NCBI RefSeq assembly: GCF_027925385.1
Contig: NZ_AP027142.1
Coordinates: 2,214,001-2,278,000, forward strand
DNA from: Methylocystis iwaonis
Lineage (GTDB): Bacteria; Pseudomonadota; Alphaproteobacteria; Rhizobiales; Beijerinckiaceae
DNA: 64,000 nucleotides
Direction: 5' to 3'
A model generated the notes under the pieces. That model did not search any database. It had not been told where the DNA came from and saw nothing but the letters and a program-made list of their open reading frames with translations. Shown here in pieces: positions 26,636 to 34,227 of the stretch; position 1 is the stretch's first letter, and each line of letters begins with the position of its first letter. The position numbers and the translations under genes are program-made.

Positions 26636-26761
26636 CTAGACGGCAGAAACTGACAATCGTGTTTCAAAAAGCCAGCCATCTTTCTGGTCGCCAATCACTA
26701 TTTCACACTCCAGTCTCTTGCCGCCGCCAAACAAGCCGCAGCAATATACAAAGTCATCTTG

Positions 26762-26916
26762 TACCGTTTCCGGTGAATAGCTCGCGGCGGGGCGTGTCAT
26801 TCCCCGCGGGCTGAAAGCCCGACCGGGAAACCAGAGCCGCTAGGGCGCTGGTTTTGCACTGGATTCCCGATCGCTCGCTTTGCGAGCGTCGGGAATGACA
26901 CCGAACCAATCGCGTT
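26762..26916. repeat. palindromic repeat, family A, full unit
   Basis: Same order as the copy at 11230: head TACCGTTTCCGG, left hairpin ATTCCCCGCGGGCTGAAAGC, spacer GGGCGCTGGTTTTGCACTGG, right hairpin ATTCCCGATCGCTCGC / GCGAGCGTCGGGAATGACA, tail CGAACCAATC. Upstream, 26640-26761 carries no recognisable gene. Confidence 0.85.
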
Positions 26917-27154
26917 AAACATGAATAACTGCCGCCTTATCAAATGATTTTTACTTACAAAATAAATTCATAATACATTGCGTATTTGACATTATATCGC
27001 TAATTACCAAGACAGTTTCGATTATAATTACTTCACAATACTGTTCGCTATGCGACAAATCAGCCCTTGACGTCACCGAAACCCCGGCTAATTTCGCCGC
27101 GCTGCTCGGCAGACGAGCAAATTTGTCGACGATTAAAAATTAGGCAGGACGGAA
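26917..27154. other. AT-rich gene-free stretch before the 27155 gene
   Basis: From about 26925 to 27065 the sequence is strikingly AT-rich (for example TTACAAAATAAATTCATAAT and TTCGATTATAATTAC) in an otherwise GC-rich window. It holds TTGACA at about 26985 and TATAAT at about 27021, but they are too far apart (about 31 bases) to be one sigma-70 promoter. It may be a foreign insertion, a regulatory region for the next gene, or a protein-binding site. No open frame of note. Confidence 0.5.
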
Positions 27155-27460
27155 ATGATCCAGGAATTCCAGTACAAGGGCGAAACCTTCCGCGTGAATG
27201 CGCATGGCGTCGCAGGGCATGAGGAAGTCTTCATCATACATCTCGTCGACGACGAGGAGATGGGCGAAATCTCCATCGACCGCATGACCGAGGAAAATGA
27301 CACCTCCGCGCCGATCGAGGCGATCTGCGTGATGCTCTGCGACAAGCTCATCATCGAGCAGGAAATCGAGTGCGCCGATCCCGACGCCGGCTTCGCCTGG
27401 GTCGAGGGCAATCGCATCCGCAAGGTCCTGCCCAGCAACACGGGTGCGGCGGCGCATTGA
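27155..27460 (+). CDS. small acidic protein of unknown function
   Basis: A 101-residue acidic protein, ATG at 27155 behind AGGACGG. No signal peptide, membrane helix or motif is visible; the text MIQEFQYKGETFRVNAHGVA suggests a small beta-rich fold, and Asp/Glu are frequent (VDDEEMGEISIDRMTEEND). It follows the AT-rich gap and precedes a 266-base gap before the PepSY gene. I cannot assign a family; its codon use matches the chromosome, which supports it being real. Confidence 0.5.
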   Translation: MIQEFQYKGETFRVNAHGVAGHEEVFIIHLVDDEEMGEISIDRMTEENDTSAPIEAICVMLCDKLIIEQEIECADPDAGFAWVEGNRIRKVLPSNTGAAAH

Positions 27461-27726
27461 TTTTTACCCCGCGACGCGGCGCCGGAGAAGTTCGACGCCG
27501 CGCCAAGCATTCTTTGAGACAAAATGGATTTTCCCCGGAGGGGCGGCATCTCTGGCGTGGCGTTGACGGATTTCCTATTCATAAGGTAGATTATTAACCA
27601 GCCGATGGCGCGGCCTTGCTCCCGCCCTCGTCAAATCTTCAGAAAGCGTAAGGCCACCGCGATTGGCGGGGACGCCGTCGTCCGCGCTGGAGAGGGTTTA
27701 TCTACCGAAAAGACAGGAATATTCCG

Positions 27727-29235
27727 ATGCGGCTGCTCTTTTTCGTTCATCGCTGGGTGGGCGTCGCGCTCGCCCTCTTCATGCTGCTGTGGTTCTCCTC
27801 AGGCCTGATCATCGCCAATTCCGGCTCGATCGCCCTCTCCCGAAGCGCGCAACTGGCGCACGCCCAAAAGCTCGATCCCGCCGCGGCTTGGCTCCCGCTC
27901 GGCGAGGCGCTGCAACGAAGCGGATGGAAGGGCGCCGTCACTGAAGCGCGGCTGCTGCGTCTCGGCGAGGAGCCGGCCTGGCTCGTCGAGAGCGAGGACG
28001 GGAAGCGCGTTCCCCTATCTGCGCAGGATGGGAGCCGGATCGAGGTCACGACCCCGATCGCGCAGCGGATCGCCTATGACTGGCTCGCCTCAGAAGGCAC
28101 CGCACAGGGCGTCGCCTATCTCGATACGGTCGACATGGTGATCGGTCTGCGCAACGCCGAAGCGCTGAAACCCTTTCATCGCTTTTCGACCGACGACGGC
28201 GTGATTGTCGTCGTGTCGGCAAAAAGCGGCGAGGTGCTACAGGCGGCGACCCGCGCGCAGCGCATCCTCTATTACGTCGGCGGCTGGGTTCATCTCTTCC
28301 GGCCGCTCGATCTCCTCGGCGCCGGAGAATGGCGCCGAAGCGCGCTGACCTATGCGGGCCTCTTCGCCTTCGTTGGGGCGCTGACCGGCGTCGTCATCGG
28401 CTGGCTGAAATGGAAACCCGGCTTCTTCGGCCGGCCCACCTATGCGCGCGGCCGCACCCAGCCCTATCGCGAGAGCTGGTTCAAATATCACTTCTGGGCG
28501 GGGCTCATCGGCGGCGTTTTCGCGCTGTTATGGGCCGGCAGCGGATTTCTCTCGACCAATCCGGGCGACATCTTCTCTTCGCCGACGCCGAGCCGAGACG
28601 AGCTTGCGCGCTATCGCGGCGGCGACCTGCCGCGCGTCGCGAAGGAGTGGGCTCCGTCGAAGGAAGCAGTCGAGGCGGACATCGTGGAATTGCGCTGGTC
28701 GCGTCTCGGCGATGGCGCCGCGCTGATCGGCTTCGACCGCGACGGCGCCCGCCGCGCGCTGCCGATCCCGGGCGCGCAGACGAGCTTCGACGAGACGGCG
28801 CTCGTCTCCGCCGCGCAGCGCCTCGCCGGCGCGACGAAGGTCGCCGCGGTGGAGCGCATCGAGGAGTATGACAGCTATTATTTCGCTGGCCATGGCGCGG
28901 GCGCTTTCGACCGGCCACTGCCGGCGCTGCGCGTCGATCTCGCCGACGCGCTGCATGGCGCGCTTTACCTCGACCCGCAGGACGGCCGCCTGCTGCTGAA
29001 GATCGACGACAAGCGCCGCGCCTGGCGCTGGCTTTATTCCGCGGCGCATCACTGGGATTTCGGCTGGTTCGCCCATCATCCGCTGGCGCGTCGGGTGTGG
29101 ATCGTGACCTGGGTTCTGTTCGGCCTGACGCTGGCGACGAGCGCGGTCGTCCTCGCCTGGCGGCGCCTGCGGCGCAGCCTCCCCCAGCGCGCCGCCGAGG
29201 AGCCGTCGCGAGAGGCGACCGTTCCCGCGGAATAA
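27727..29235 (+). CDS. PepSY-associated transmembrane domain protein
   Basis: A 502-residue membrane protein, ATG at 27727 behind AGGA. Membrane helices are predicted near 5-32, 205-228, 257-276 and 455-480. The opening LLFFVHRWVGVALALFMLLW and the later FKYHFWAGLIGGVFALLWAG, with His residues in the helices and HHWDFGWFAHHPL before the last one, fit the PepSY_TM family. Members are linked to iron-siderophore reduction or haem-dependent ferric reductase activity; the paired His could bind haem. A strong hairpin follows the stop. Iron-transport genes are not adjacent, so the role is inferred. Confidence 0.75.
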   Translation: MRLLFFVHRWVGVALALFMLLWFSSGLIIANSGSIALSRSAQLAHAQKLDPAAAWLPLGEALQRSGWKGAVTEARLLRLGEEPAWLVESEDGKRVPLSAQDGSRIEVTTPIAQRIAYDWLASEGTAQGVAYLDTVDMVIGLRNAEALKPFHRFSTDDGVIVVVSAKSGEVLQAATRAQRILYYVGGWVHLFRPLDLLGAGEWRRSALTYAGLFAFVGALTGVVIGWLKWKPGFFGRPTYARGRTQPYRESWFKYHFWAGLIGGVFALLWAGSGFLSTNPGDIFSSPTPSRDELARYRGGDLPRVAKEWAPSKEAVEADIVELRWSRLGDGAALIGFDRDGARRALPIPGAQTSFDETALVSAAQRLAGATKVAAVERIEEYDSYYFAGHGAGAFDRPLPALRVDLADALHGALYLDPQDGRLLLKIDDKRRAWRWLYSAAHHWDFGWFAHHPLARRVWIVTWVLFGLTLATSAVVLAWRRLRRSLPQRAAEEPSREATVPAE

Positions 29236-29245
29236 AATTCCGACA

Positions 29246-29269
29246 GGCCGCGCCAGCGTTGGCGCGGCC
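29246..29269 (+). terminator. intrinsic terminator-like hairpin after the PepSY gene
   Basis: GGCCGCGCCA GCGT TGGCGCGGCC is a perfect 10-base stem with a 4-base loop, 11 bases after the stop; CTTTTTGG comes 12 bases later. It separates the PepSY gene from the toxin-antitoxin pair. Confidence 0.65.
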
Positions 29270-29310
29270 GCCTCCCTGCGCTTTTTGGTGAAGCGTGCTA
29301 TATTGCCCGT

Positions 29311-29532
29311 ATGACCCAGCTCGCCCAACGCGCCGCCGACGCCCTCGCCCGCATGCCCGAAGACATGCAGGAACGCGCCGTCGCTTTTCTCGAAGAGCAG
29401 GCGGAAAAGCTCGCCATTATGCGCGCCCTCGTCCAGGAGGCGCTGGACGATGTCGACGCGGGGCGAGTGTCCGAATGGAATCTCGATGAATTTTTGAAAG
29501 AGATGCATGAACAGCGGCGCGCCGCCGAATGA
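29311..29532 (+). CDS. putative antitoxin of the ParE-type module
   Basis: A 73-residue, mostly helical, acidic protein whose stop codon overlaps the start of a ParE-like toxin, the usual antitoxin-first arrangement. The sequence (AADALARMPEDMQERAVAFL) has no obvious ribbon-helix-helix or helix-turn-helix motif, so the call is by position and size. The C-terminal part (WNLDEFLKEMHEQRRAAE) would be the segment that wraps the toxin. Expressed with the toxin and probably with ybgC. Confidence 0.65.
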   Translation: MTQLAQRAADALARMPEDMQERAVAFLEEQAEKLAIMRALVQEALDDVDAGRVSEWNLDEFLKEMHEQRRAAE

Positions 29533-29819
29533 AGATCAGGAGGTCGGCCGCCGCCCGGGACGATCTCGAGCGCATTTACCGCTATTTTGCCGGCCTCAAC
29601 CCATACGCGGCCAAGCGAATTATCATCGAGATAGATCAGAAATTCAGCATGCTTGCAGACAACCCGCGGTTGGGACGAGAGCGGCCAGAGTTCAGGATTG
29701 GCGCGCGGAGCTTCGTTTCCCGTAATTATGTCATCCTCTATCGTATCAGCGAAGCCGAGCTCATGATCTTGCGTGTGCTCGACGGCCGCATGGATATTGA
29801 GACGCAGCTCGATAAATGA
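29529..29819 (+). CDS. parE: RelE/ParE-superfamily toxin
   Basis: A 96-residue basic protein of the RelE/ParE fold: MKIRRSAAARDDLERIYRYF at the start, the helical hairpin with NPRLGRERPEFRIGARSFVS, then YVILYRISEAELMILRVLDG, which is the conserved core beta strand and the closing IxRVxxGRxD motif. ParE proteins poison gyrase; RelE proteins cut mRNA; the lack of the RelE His/Lys cluster favours ParE. Its start overlaps the antitoxin stop and its stop overlaps the ybgC start (both ATGA), so the three genes are coupled. Confidence 0.85.
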   Translation: MKIRRSAAARDDLERIYRYFAGLNPYAAKRIIIEIDQKFSMLADNPRLGRERPEFRIGARSFVSRNYVILYRISEAELMILRVLDGRMDIETQLDK

Positions 29820-30229
29820 TGCCCCATACCCTCCCCGTCCGCGTCTATTGGGAAGACACCGACGCCTCCGGCCTCGTCTATCACGCCTCCTATATCCGCT
29901 TCATGGAGCGCGGGCGCACGGAGCTTTTGCGGTCGATCGGCATTGATCAACGCCCCCTGCTCGAAGGCGGCGCGGACGCCCCGACATTCTTCGTGGTGCG
30001 GGCGATGCAGCTCGAATTCCTGCGGCCGGCGGTGATGGACGACGCTCTGTCGGTCGAAACGCGCGTGCTCGAACTCGGCGGCGCCTCGCTGTCGCTGGAA
30101 CAGCGCGTGCTTCGCGGCGTGGAAACGCTGGCGACGGCGATCGTCAAAGTCGTCTGCGTCGAGAGCGGCCGCGCCAAACGCTTGCCGCCGGACGTAAGAG
30201 CGACATTCGAAAGCGTGCTCGCCCGCTGA
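29816..30229 (+). CDS. ybgC: tol-pal system-associated acyl-CoA thioesterase
   Basis: A 137-residue hot-dog-fold thioesterase. The catalytic Asp is D16 in VYWEDTDASGLVYHASYIRF, the typical YbgC/FadM N-terminal helix-strand signature; RGRTELLRSIGI follows. In E. coli ybgC heads the tol-pal operon and interacts with lipid-synthesis enzymes at the envelope. Here it is separated from tolQRAB by a composite repeat and a reverse-strand pstS, and its start overlaps the ParE-type toxin's stop. An in-frame ATG at 29819 is also possible. Confidence 0.9.
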   Translation: MMPHTLPVRVYWEDTDASGLVYHASYIRFMERGRTELLRSIGIDQRPLLEGGADAPTFFVVRAMQLEFLRPAVMDDALSVETRVLELGGASLSLEQRVLRGVETLATAIVKVVCVESGRAKRLPPDVRATFESVLAR

Positions 30230-30236
30230 GCTGTCG

Positions 30237-30446
30237 CATTTCCGTTTGAGCGACTCGAATTTGGCTTGAATCAGTCCCGGCGAGCTGACCGGGGAATCCA
30301 GAGCCCACAAAAGCGCTGGCTTTACTCAGAGCCCGTCATTGCGAGCGAAGCGAAGCAATCCAGGGCTGCGATGCGGCCCTGGATTGCCTCGTCGGCTCCG
30401 CCTCCGCGCAATGACCGGCGGGGACAGCGAACCAATCAAGCGGATC
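30237..30446. repeat. composite palindromic repeat (family A plus 'CATTGCGAG' hairpin)
   Basis: Head TTTCCGTTTGAGCGACTCG, degenerate left hairpin (CAGTCCCGGCGAGCTGACCG), spacer AGCGCTGGCTTTACTCAGAG, then CCCGTCATTGCGAGCGAAGC with arms GAAGCAATCCAGGGC and CCCTGGATTGCCTC, GCGCAATGACCGG and the family A tail CAGCGAACCAATCAAGCGG. The right-hand family A hairpin is replaced, as at 14708, 48721 and 56138. Fills the gap between ybgC and pstS. Confidence 0.82.
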
Positions 30447-30450
30447 AGTA

Positions 30451-31428
30451 TCACTCCGCCGAAACGAGAAGGCCCAAACGCGTCAGCTCGTGTTCGCGAA
30501 TATTGCGCGTTATCGGATAATAGCCCCCGCGCTTGGCCTGCGTCTGGCCGTCCTTCGAGAGAATATATTTGACGAATTCGCCAGAGAGCGTGTCCATCGG
30601 CGCCTTTGGGTCTTTCATCAAATAAACATAGAGCCCGCGCGCGAGCGGATATTTGCGCGTATAGGCGCTCTCGAAGGAGGTGTCGTAGCACTTCTTGCCC
30701 TGGCTTTGCGCCACGGGAACGGCGCGCACGCCGCTGGTCTTGTAGCCAATGCCCGAGTAGCCGATCGCCGCGGCGTCCGCCGACACGGCGCTCACGACCG
30801 CCTCGGAACCCGGCTCCATATGCACGGTGGTCTTGAAATCGGCGCCGCCGAGCGCTTGCTGCTTGAAGAGTTTATGCGTGCCGGAAAGAGAATTGCGGCT
30901 GTACATTGTGATGGGTTTGCGCGCCCATTCGCCCGTCAATCCCAGCTCTCCCCAGGTGTGAATGCTCTTCCCGTCGCCATTTTTGGGATCGGCGGAAAAA
31001 ATGCGCTCGACCTCCTCCATGGCGAAGCAAGTAATCGGATTATCCTTGTGCACATAGATCGCCAGAGCGTCGACGGCGACCAAAACGGCGGTGGGCTTGT
31101 ATCCGAATTTCGCCTCGAAGGCGTCGATCTCGTCGACTGTCATTTGGCGGGACATGGGGCCAAGCTGCGCCTCGCCCGACAGCAGCGCCGGCGGCGCAGT
31201 GTTCGAGCCTTTGCCGTCGATTTCGATTTGCACGCCCGGGTAAATGGTTTTGAACCCGTCGGCCCAGAGCTCCATCTCATGGAGCATCGTGTCGGAGCCG
31301 ACCGACTTCAGCTTTCCCGAAAGCGACGGCAGACGCTTATAGGGCGAGAGCTCCAGATCGAGCGAAAAAGCGGCGCTGGCGGAAAGTGCGCAAGCGGCGA
31401 CGATGGCGGAAAGGAAAGGGAGTTTCAT
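30451..31428 (-). CDS. pstS: phosphate-binding protein PstS (phosphate ABC transporter)
   Basis: A 325-residue periplasmic binding protein from the ATG at 31428, with signal peptide about 1-22 (MKLPFLSAIVAACALSASAA). KSVGSDTMLHEMELWADGFK, GKGSNTAPPALLSG and SRNSLSGTHKLF are phosphate-binding loops of the PstS family. No pstCAB, phoU or phoB lies in the window, so it is a solitary copy, perhaps a second PstS or one for surface phosphate capture. A Pho-box-like pair of GTCAC repeats lies 53-70 bases upstream (31481-31498), suggesting PhoB control. It lies between ybgC and tolQ on the other strand. Confidence 0.88.
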   Translation of the reverse strand: MKLPFLSAIVAACALSASAAFSLDLELSPYKRLPSLSGKLKSVGSDTMLHEMELWADGFKTIYPGVQIEIDGKGSNTAPPALLSGEAQLGPMSRQMTVDEIDAFEAKFGYKPTAVLVAVDALAIYVHKDNPITCFAMEEVERIFSADPKNGDGKSIHTWGELGLTGEWARKPITMYSRNSLSGTHKLFKQQALGGADFKTTVHMEPGSEAVVSAVSADAAAIGYSGIGYKTSGVRAVPVAQSQGKKCYDTSFESAYTRKYPLARGLYVYLMKDPKAPMDTLSGEFVKYILSKDGQTQAKRGGYYPITRNIREHELTRLGLLVSAE

Positions 31429-31480
31429 GGCGATGCTTCGAAAGGTTAGAATTGGTCTGAAGAAACATTTCAGCAATGAT

Positions 31481-31498
31481 GTGACACGCGCGTGACGA
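31481..31498 (-). promoter_or_regulatory. putative PhoB-binding site (Pho box) upstream of pstS
   Basis: On the minus strand the sequence TCGTCACGCGCGTGTCAC consists of two 7-base repeats, TCGTCAC and GTGTCAC, separated by 4 bases. This matches the Pho box layout (CTGTCAT-N4-CTGTCAC) in spacing and in the GTCA core. It lies 53 bases before the pstS ATG, a sensible place for activation. Confidence 0.5.
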
Positions 31499-31684
31499 GG
31501 CGCGCGGAATCCACGAGCCGCCGAACCCATTTTTCAAGGTTCTTTAACCCTTACCGCTTGTTAATTCTTCCGCGGTAAGTATCGTTGTGCGCCGCACCCG
31601 CGGCCCAGAAAAGGGCGGAATCGCGGGGAATAAGGGGCGCTGCTGATACTGCAAGCGCGCGCCATTCCGCTTCAAGGACAAATC

Positions 31685-32425
31685 ATGAATCCAACCGACA
31701 TCGCCGCGACAGCCGCAGGCGCCGCCCCCGCCGCCGACATCACCATTTGGAGCATGTTCTGGGGCGCGCATATCGTCGTGAAATTCGTGATGGTGGGCCT
31801 GCTCCTCGCCTCGGTCTGGTGCTGGGCGATCATCATCGACAAGACGCTGCTCTTTGCGCGCCTTCGCCGGGCGATGGATCGTTTCGAGGAGAGCTTCTGG
31901 TCCGGCAATTCGCTCGAGGAGCTCTACGGCAAGCTCTCCGAGCGCCCGACCACCGGCATGGCGACGCTCTTCGTCGCAGCGATGAAGGAATGGAAGCGCT
32001 CCTTCCAGACGGGCGCCAGCGCTAGCTTCATGGGCCTGCAGGCGCGCATCGAGAAAGTGCTCGATGTCTCCATCGCCCGCGAGGTCGAGAAGCTCGAATC
32101 CAATCTGCTGGTGCTGGCGACGGTCGCGTCTGCCGGGCCCTTCGTCGGCCTCTTCGGCACGGTCTGGGGCATCATGACCTCCTTCCGCTCGATCGCCGCC
32201 TCCAAGAACACCTCCCTCGCCGTCGTGGCGCCGGGCATTGCGGAAGCGTTGCTCGCCACCGCCATCGGCCTTTTCGCCGCCATTCCGGCGCTCATCGCCT
32301 ACAATAAGATGCAGGGCGACGTCGCCAAGGCGCAGGCGCGCATGGAGAGCTTCGCCGATGAATTCTCGGCCATTCTCTCCCGCCAGATCGATCAGCACGC
32401 GGCCAACCGCGACCGGGCGGCCTGA
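31685..32425 (+). CDS. tolQ: Tol-Pal system motor subunit TolQ
   Basis: TolQ and TolR form the inner-membrane proton channel powering the Tol-Pal envelope system. The 246-residue protein has three membrane helices (about 25-50, 140-165 and 178-200) and the family core GPFVGLFGTVWGIMTSFRSI, followed by APGIAEALLATAIGLFAAIP with the conserved pore residues. Start ATG follows AAGGAC. It is the first gene of tolQRAB; about 150 bases upstream lie between it and the divergent pstS, where its promoter must lie. Confidence 0.95.
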   Translation: MNPTDIAATAAGAAPAADITIWSMFWGAHIVVKFVMVGLLLASVWCWAIIIDKTLLFARLRRAMDRFEESFWSGNSLEELYGKLSERPTTGMATLFVAAMKEWKRSFQTGASASFMGLQARIEKVLDVSIAREVEKLESNLLVLATVASAGPFVGLFGTVWGIMTSFRSIAASKNTSLAVVAPGIAEALLATAIGLFAAIPALIAYNKMQGDVAKAQARMESFADEFSAILSRQIDQHAANRDRAA

Positions 32426-32428
32426 CCC

Positions 32429-32878
32429 ATGGGCGCGTCGGTTTCCGCTCCCGGACGCAAAGGCGGCAGGCGCCGCCGCGGCGTGCCGCGCTACGGCGCC
32501 ATGGCCGAAATCAACATGACGCCGTTCATCGACGTCATGCTGGTGCTGCTCATTATCTTCATGGTTGCCGCGCCCTTGCTCGCGACCGGCGTCGCCGTCG
32601 ATCTGCCGCAGACCAAGGCCGGCCAGCTCAATATCGACCAGAAGCCGGTGTCGATCGCCATAGACGACAAGGGCCAGATCTTCCTGATGGATCAGCCGGT
32701 CGAAGTGGCGCAGCTTCTCGACAAGCTCAAAGAAGCTGCCAAGCAGGGCTTCGACGAGCGCATCTATGTGCGCGGCTCCAAGGCCGTGAATTACGGCCGC
32801 GTGGCCGAGGTCATGTCGCTCGTCACCACGGCGGGCTACAAGAAAGTCGCTCTGGTGACGGAGCAGGAGAAGAAGTGA
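32429..32878 (+). CDS. tolR: Tol-Pal system protein TolR
   Basis: A 149-residue ExbD/TolR protein with one membrane helix. The helix reads INMTPFIDVMLVLLIIFMVA with the essential proton-carrying Asp (FIDVML). The periplasmic domain follows, with TKAGQLNIDQKPVSIAID and YVRGSKAVNYGRVAEVMSLV. It starts 3 bases after the tolQ stop. The N-terminus is basic (GRKGGRRRRGVPR) and cytoplasmic. Confidence 0.95.
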   Translation: MGASVSAPGRKGGRRRRGVPRYGAMAEINMTPFIDVMLVLLIIFMVAAPLLATGVAVDLPQTKAGQLNIDQKPVSIAIDDKGQIFLMDQPVEVAQLLDKLKEAAKQGFDERIYVRGSKAVNYGRVAEVMSLVTTAGYKKVALVTEQEKK

Positions 32879-32885
32879 GGCTCGA

Positions 32886-34082
32886 ATGAGAGTTTCGCGC
32901 TCCGAGCCAGGCGTCGTCATCTCGTCCGCGGCCCATGCCGGCCTGCTGGTGGCGGCGCTCGTCTTGTTTTCGGACGCGCGGAAATTCGAGGACGCCCCGG
33001 AGACGATCCCTGTCGAGGTCGTCACCGACGACGCGCTCACGCAGGTGACGAAGGGCGAGAAGACGCCGCGCGATCCAAAGCCCGCGCCGCGCGTCGACAA
33101 GGTCGCCAAGGAGAGCGAGACCAGGCCGCATCCGCCGCTCGCCGAAGCCAAGAAGAATGTGCCGACCCCTCCCCCGCCCTTGAAACGCCTGCCCGATCCC
33201 GGCGCCGACGACAAGCCCGAGCCGACGCCGCCCAAACGCGTCGCCGCTTTGCCGCCCGCGCCGGAGCCGCCGGAACGTCCGGTCGAGAAAAAGCCCGAGC
33301 CGCCCAAGCCAGTCGAAAAGCCCGCCGAAGCGAAGCCGACGCCGCCCGTCAAGCCGAAGGCCGCTGCGCCCGAGGAGAAGGAGCGGGATGAGCCCAAGGA
33401 CGCCGAGGTCGTGAAGCCAAAGCCCCCCGTGCGCCCCAAGCCCGAGAAGGAAGCCAAGGAAGAGCCGAAGCCCGCGCCCGAGAAGCCGAAGGAAACGCGG
33501 CTGAAGACGGACGAAGTGGCGAAACTGCTCCAAAGCAAGAAGGCCGAGGAAAAGCCGACGAAGCCCCAGAACAGCGCGGAAGGCGAAACGGCGGAGAAGA
33601 GCGCCAAGGGCGCGAAGCCCAAGTCGGGCGACGAGAACGCCCCCAAGTCGAAATTCGACGCCGCGAATATCGCCAATCTCCTGAGCAAGGAGGCGCCGCA
33701 GCGCCGGGAATCGACGGGCAAGGAAATCAAGACCGCGTCGCTCGGCGCGCCGGAGGGAGCGGCGGCGAAAATGTCGGCGTCGATGGAGGCGCGCATCGCC
33801 TCTTACATCCACGATCACTACCACCCCTGCTGGGCCTCGGGCCTCTCGTTGGGCGGCGCCACCTTTGCGCCAGTGGTGGAGTTTCACTTGTCGCGCGAGG
33901 GCGCGCTGGAAGGCCGCCCGCGCCTGGTGAACCCTTCCGCCAATCCGGTGGAGCAGGCGCGCGGCGAGCAGGCGCTACAAGCCGTGCGCCGCTGCAGCCC
34001 GATGCGGATTCCGGCGGAATTTATGCCTTATTACGAGGAAGCGCTGCATGAAGTGACCATCCGCTTCCAGGATGCGAATTGA
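32886..34082 (+). CDS. tolA: cell envelope integrity protein TolA
   Basis: A 398-residue protein linking the inner membrane to Pal. One N-terminal helix (VISSAAHAGLLVAALVLFS) is followed by a long Lys/Pro/Glu-rich domain (about 45-300), here Pro-rich and not the Ala-rich helix of E. coli. The C-terminal domain (ARIASYIHDHYHPCWASGLS to EVTIRFQ) is the TolA/TonB-like fold, with Cys in PCWASG and RRCSPM that match the disulphide in alphaproteobacterial TolA. It starts 7 bases after tolR. Confidence 0.88.
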   Translation: MRVSRSEPGVVISSAAHAGLLVAALVLFSDARKFEDAPETIPVEVVTDDALTQVTKGEKTPRDPKPAPRVDKVAKESETRPHPPLAEAKKNVPTPPPPLKRLPDPGADDKPEPTPPKRVAALPPAPEPPERPVEKKPEPPKPVEKPAEAKPTPPVKPKAAAPEEKERDEPKDAEVVKPKPPVRPKPEKEAKEEPKPAPEKPKETRLKTDEVAKLLQSKKAEEKPTKPQNSAEGETAEKSAKGAKPKSGDENAPKSKFDAANIANLLSKEAPQRRESTGKEIKTASLGAPEGAAAKMSASMEARIASYIHDHYHPCWASGLSLGGATFAPVVEFHLSREGALEGRPRLVNPSANPVEQARGEQALQAVRRCSPMRIPAEFMPYYEEALHEVTIRFQDAN

Positions 34083-34227
34083 TGCGCGCGTCGCTGCTGA
34101 TTATGCCCCCTCCCCAGCCCTCCCCCGCTTCGCGGGAGAGGGAGCAAATTGCCGCCTCCTTCAAGATTCCGGCTATTGCCGATCGTGAGCGTGGGAGGGG
34201 CCCTTTACATCTCATGAGACCCTCGAA

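Noticed and set aside
31544..33796. A 750-codon frame on the minus strand opposite tolR and tolA
   Set aside because: It mirrors tolA; the product is low-complexity Gly/Ser/Ala with no domain, and tolA is certain on the other strand.
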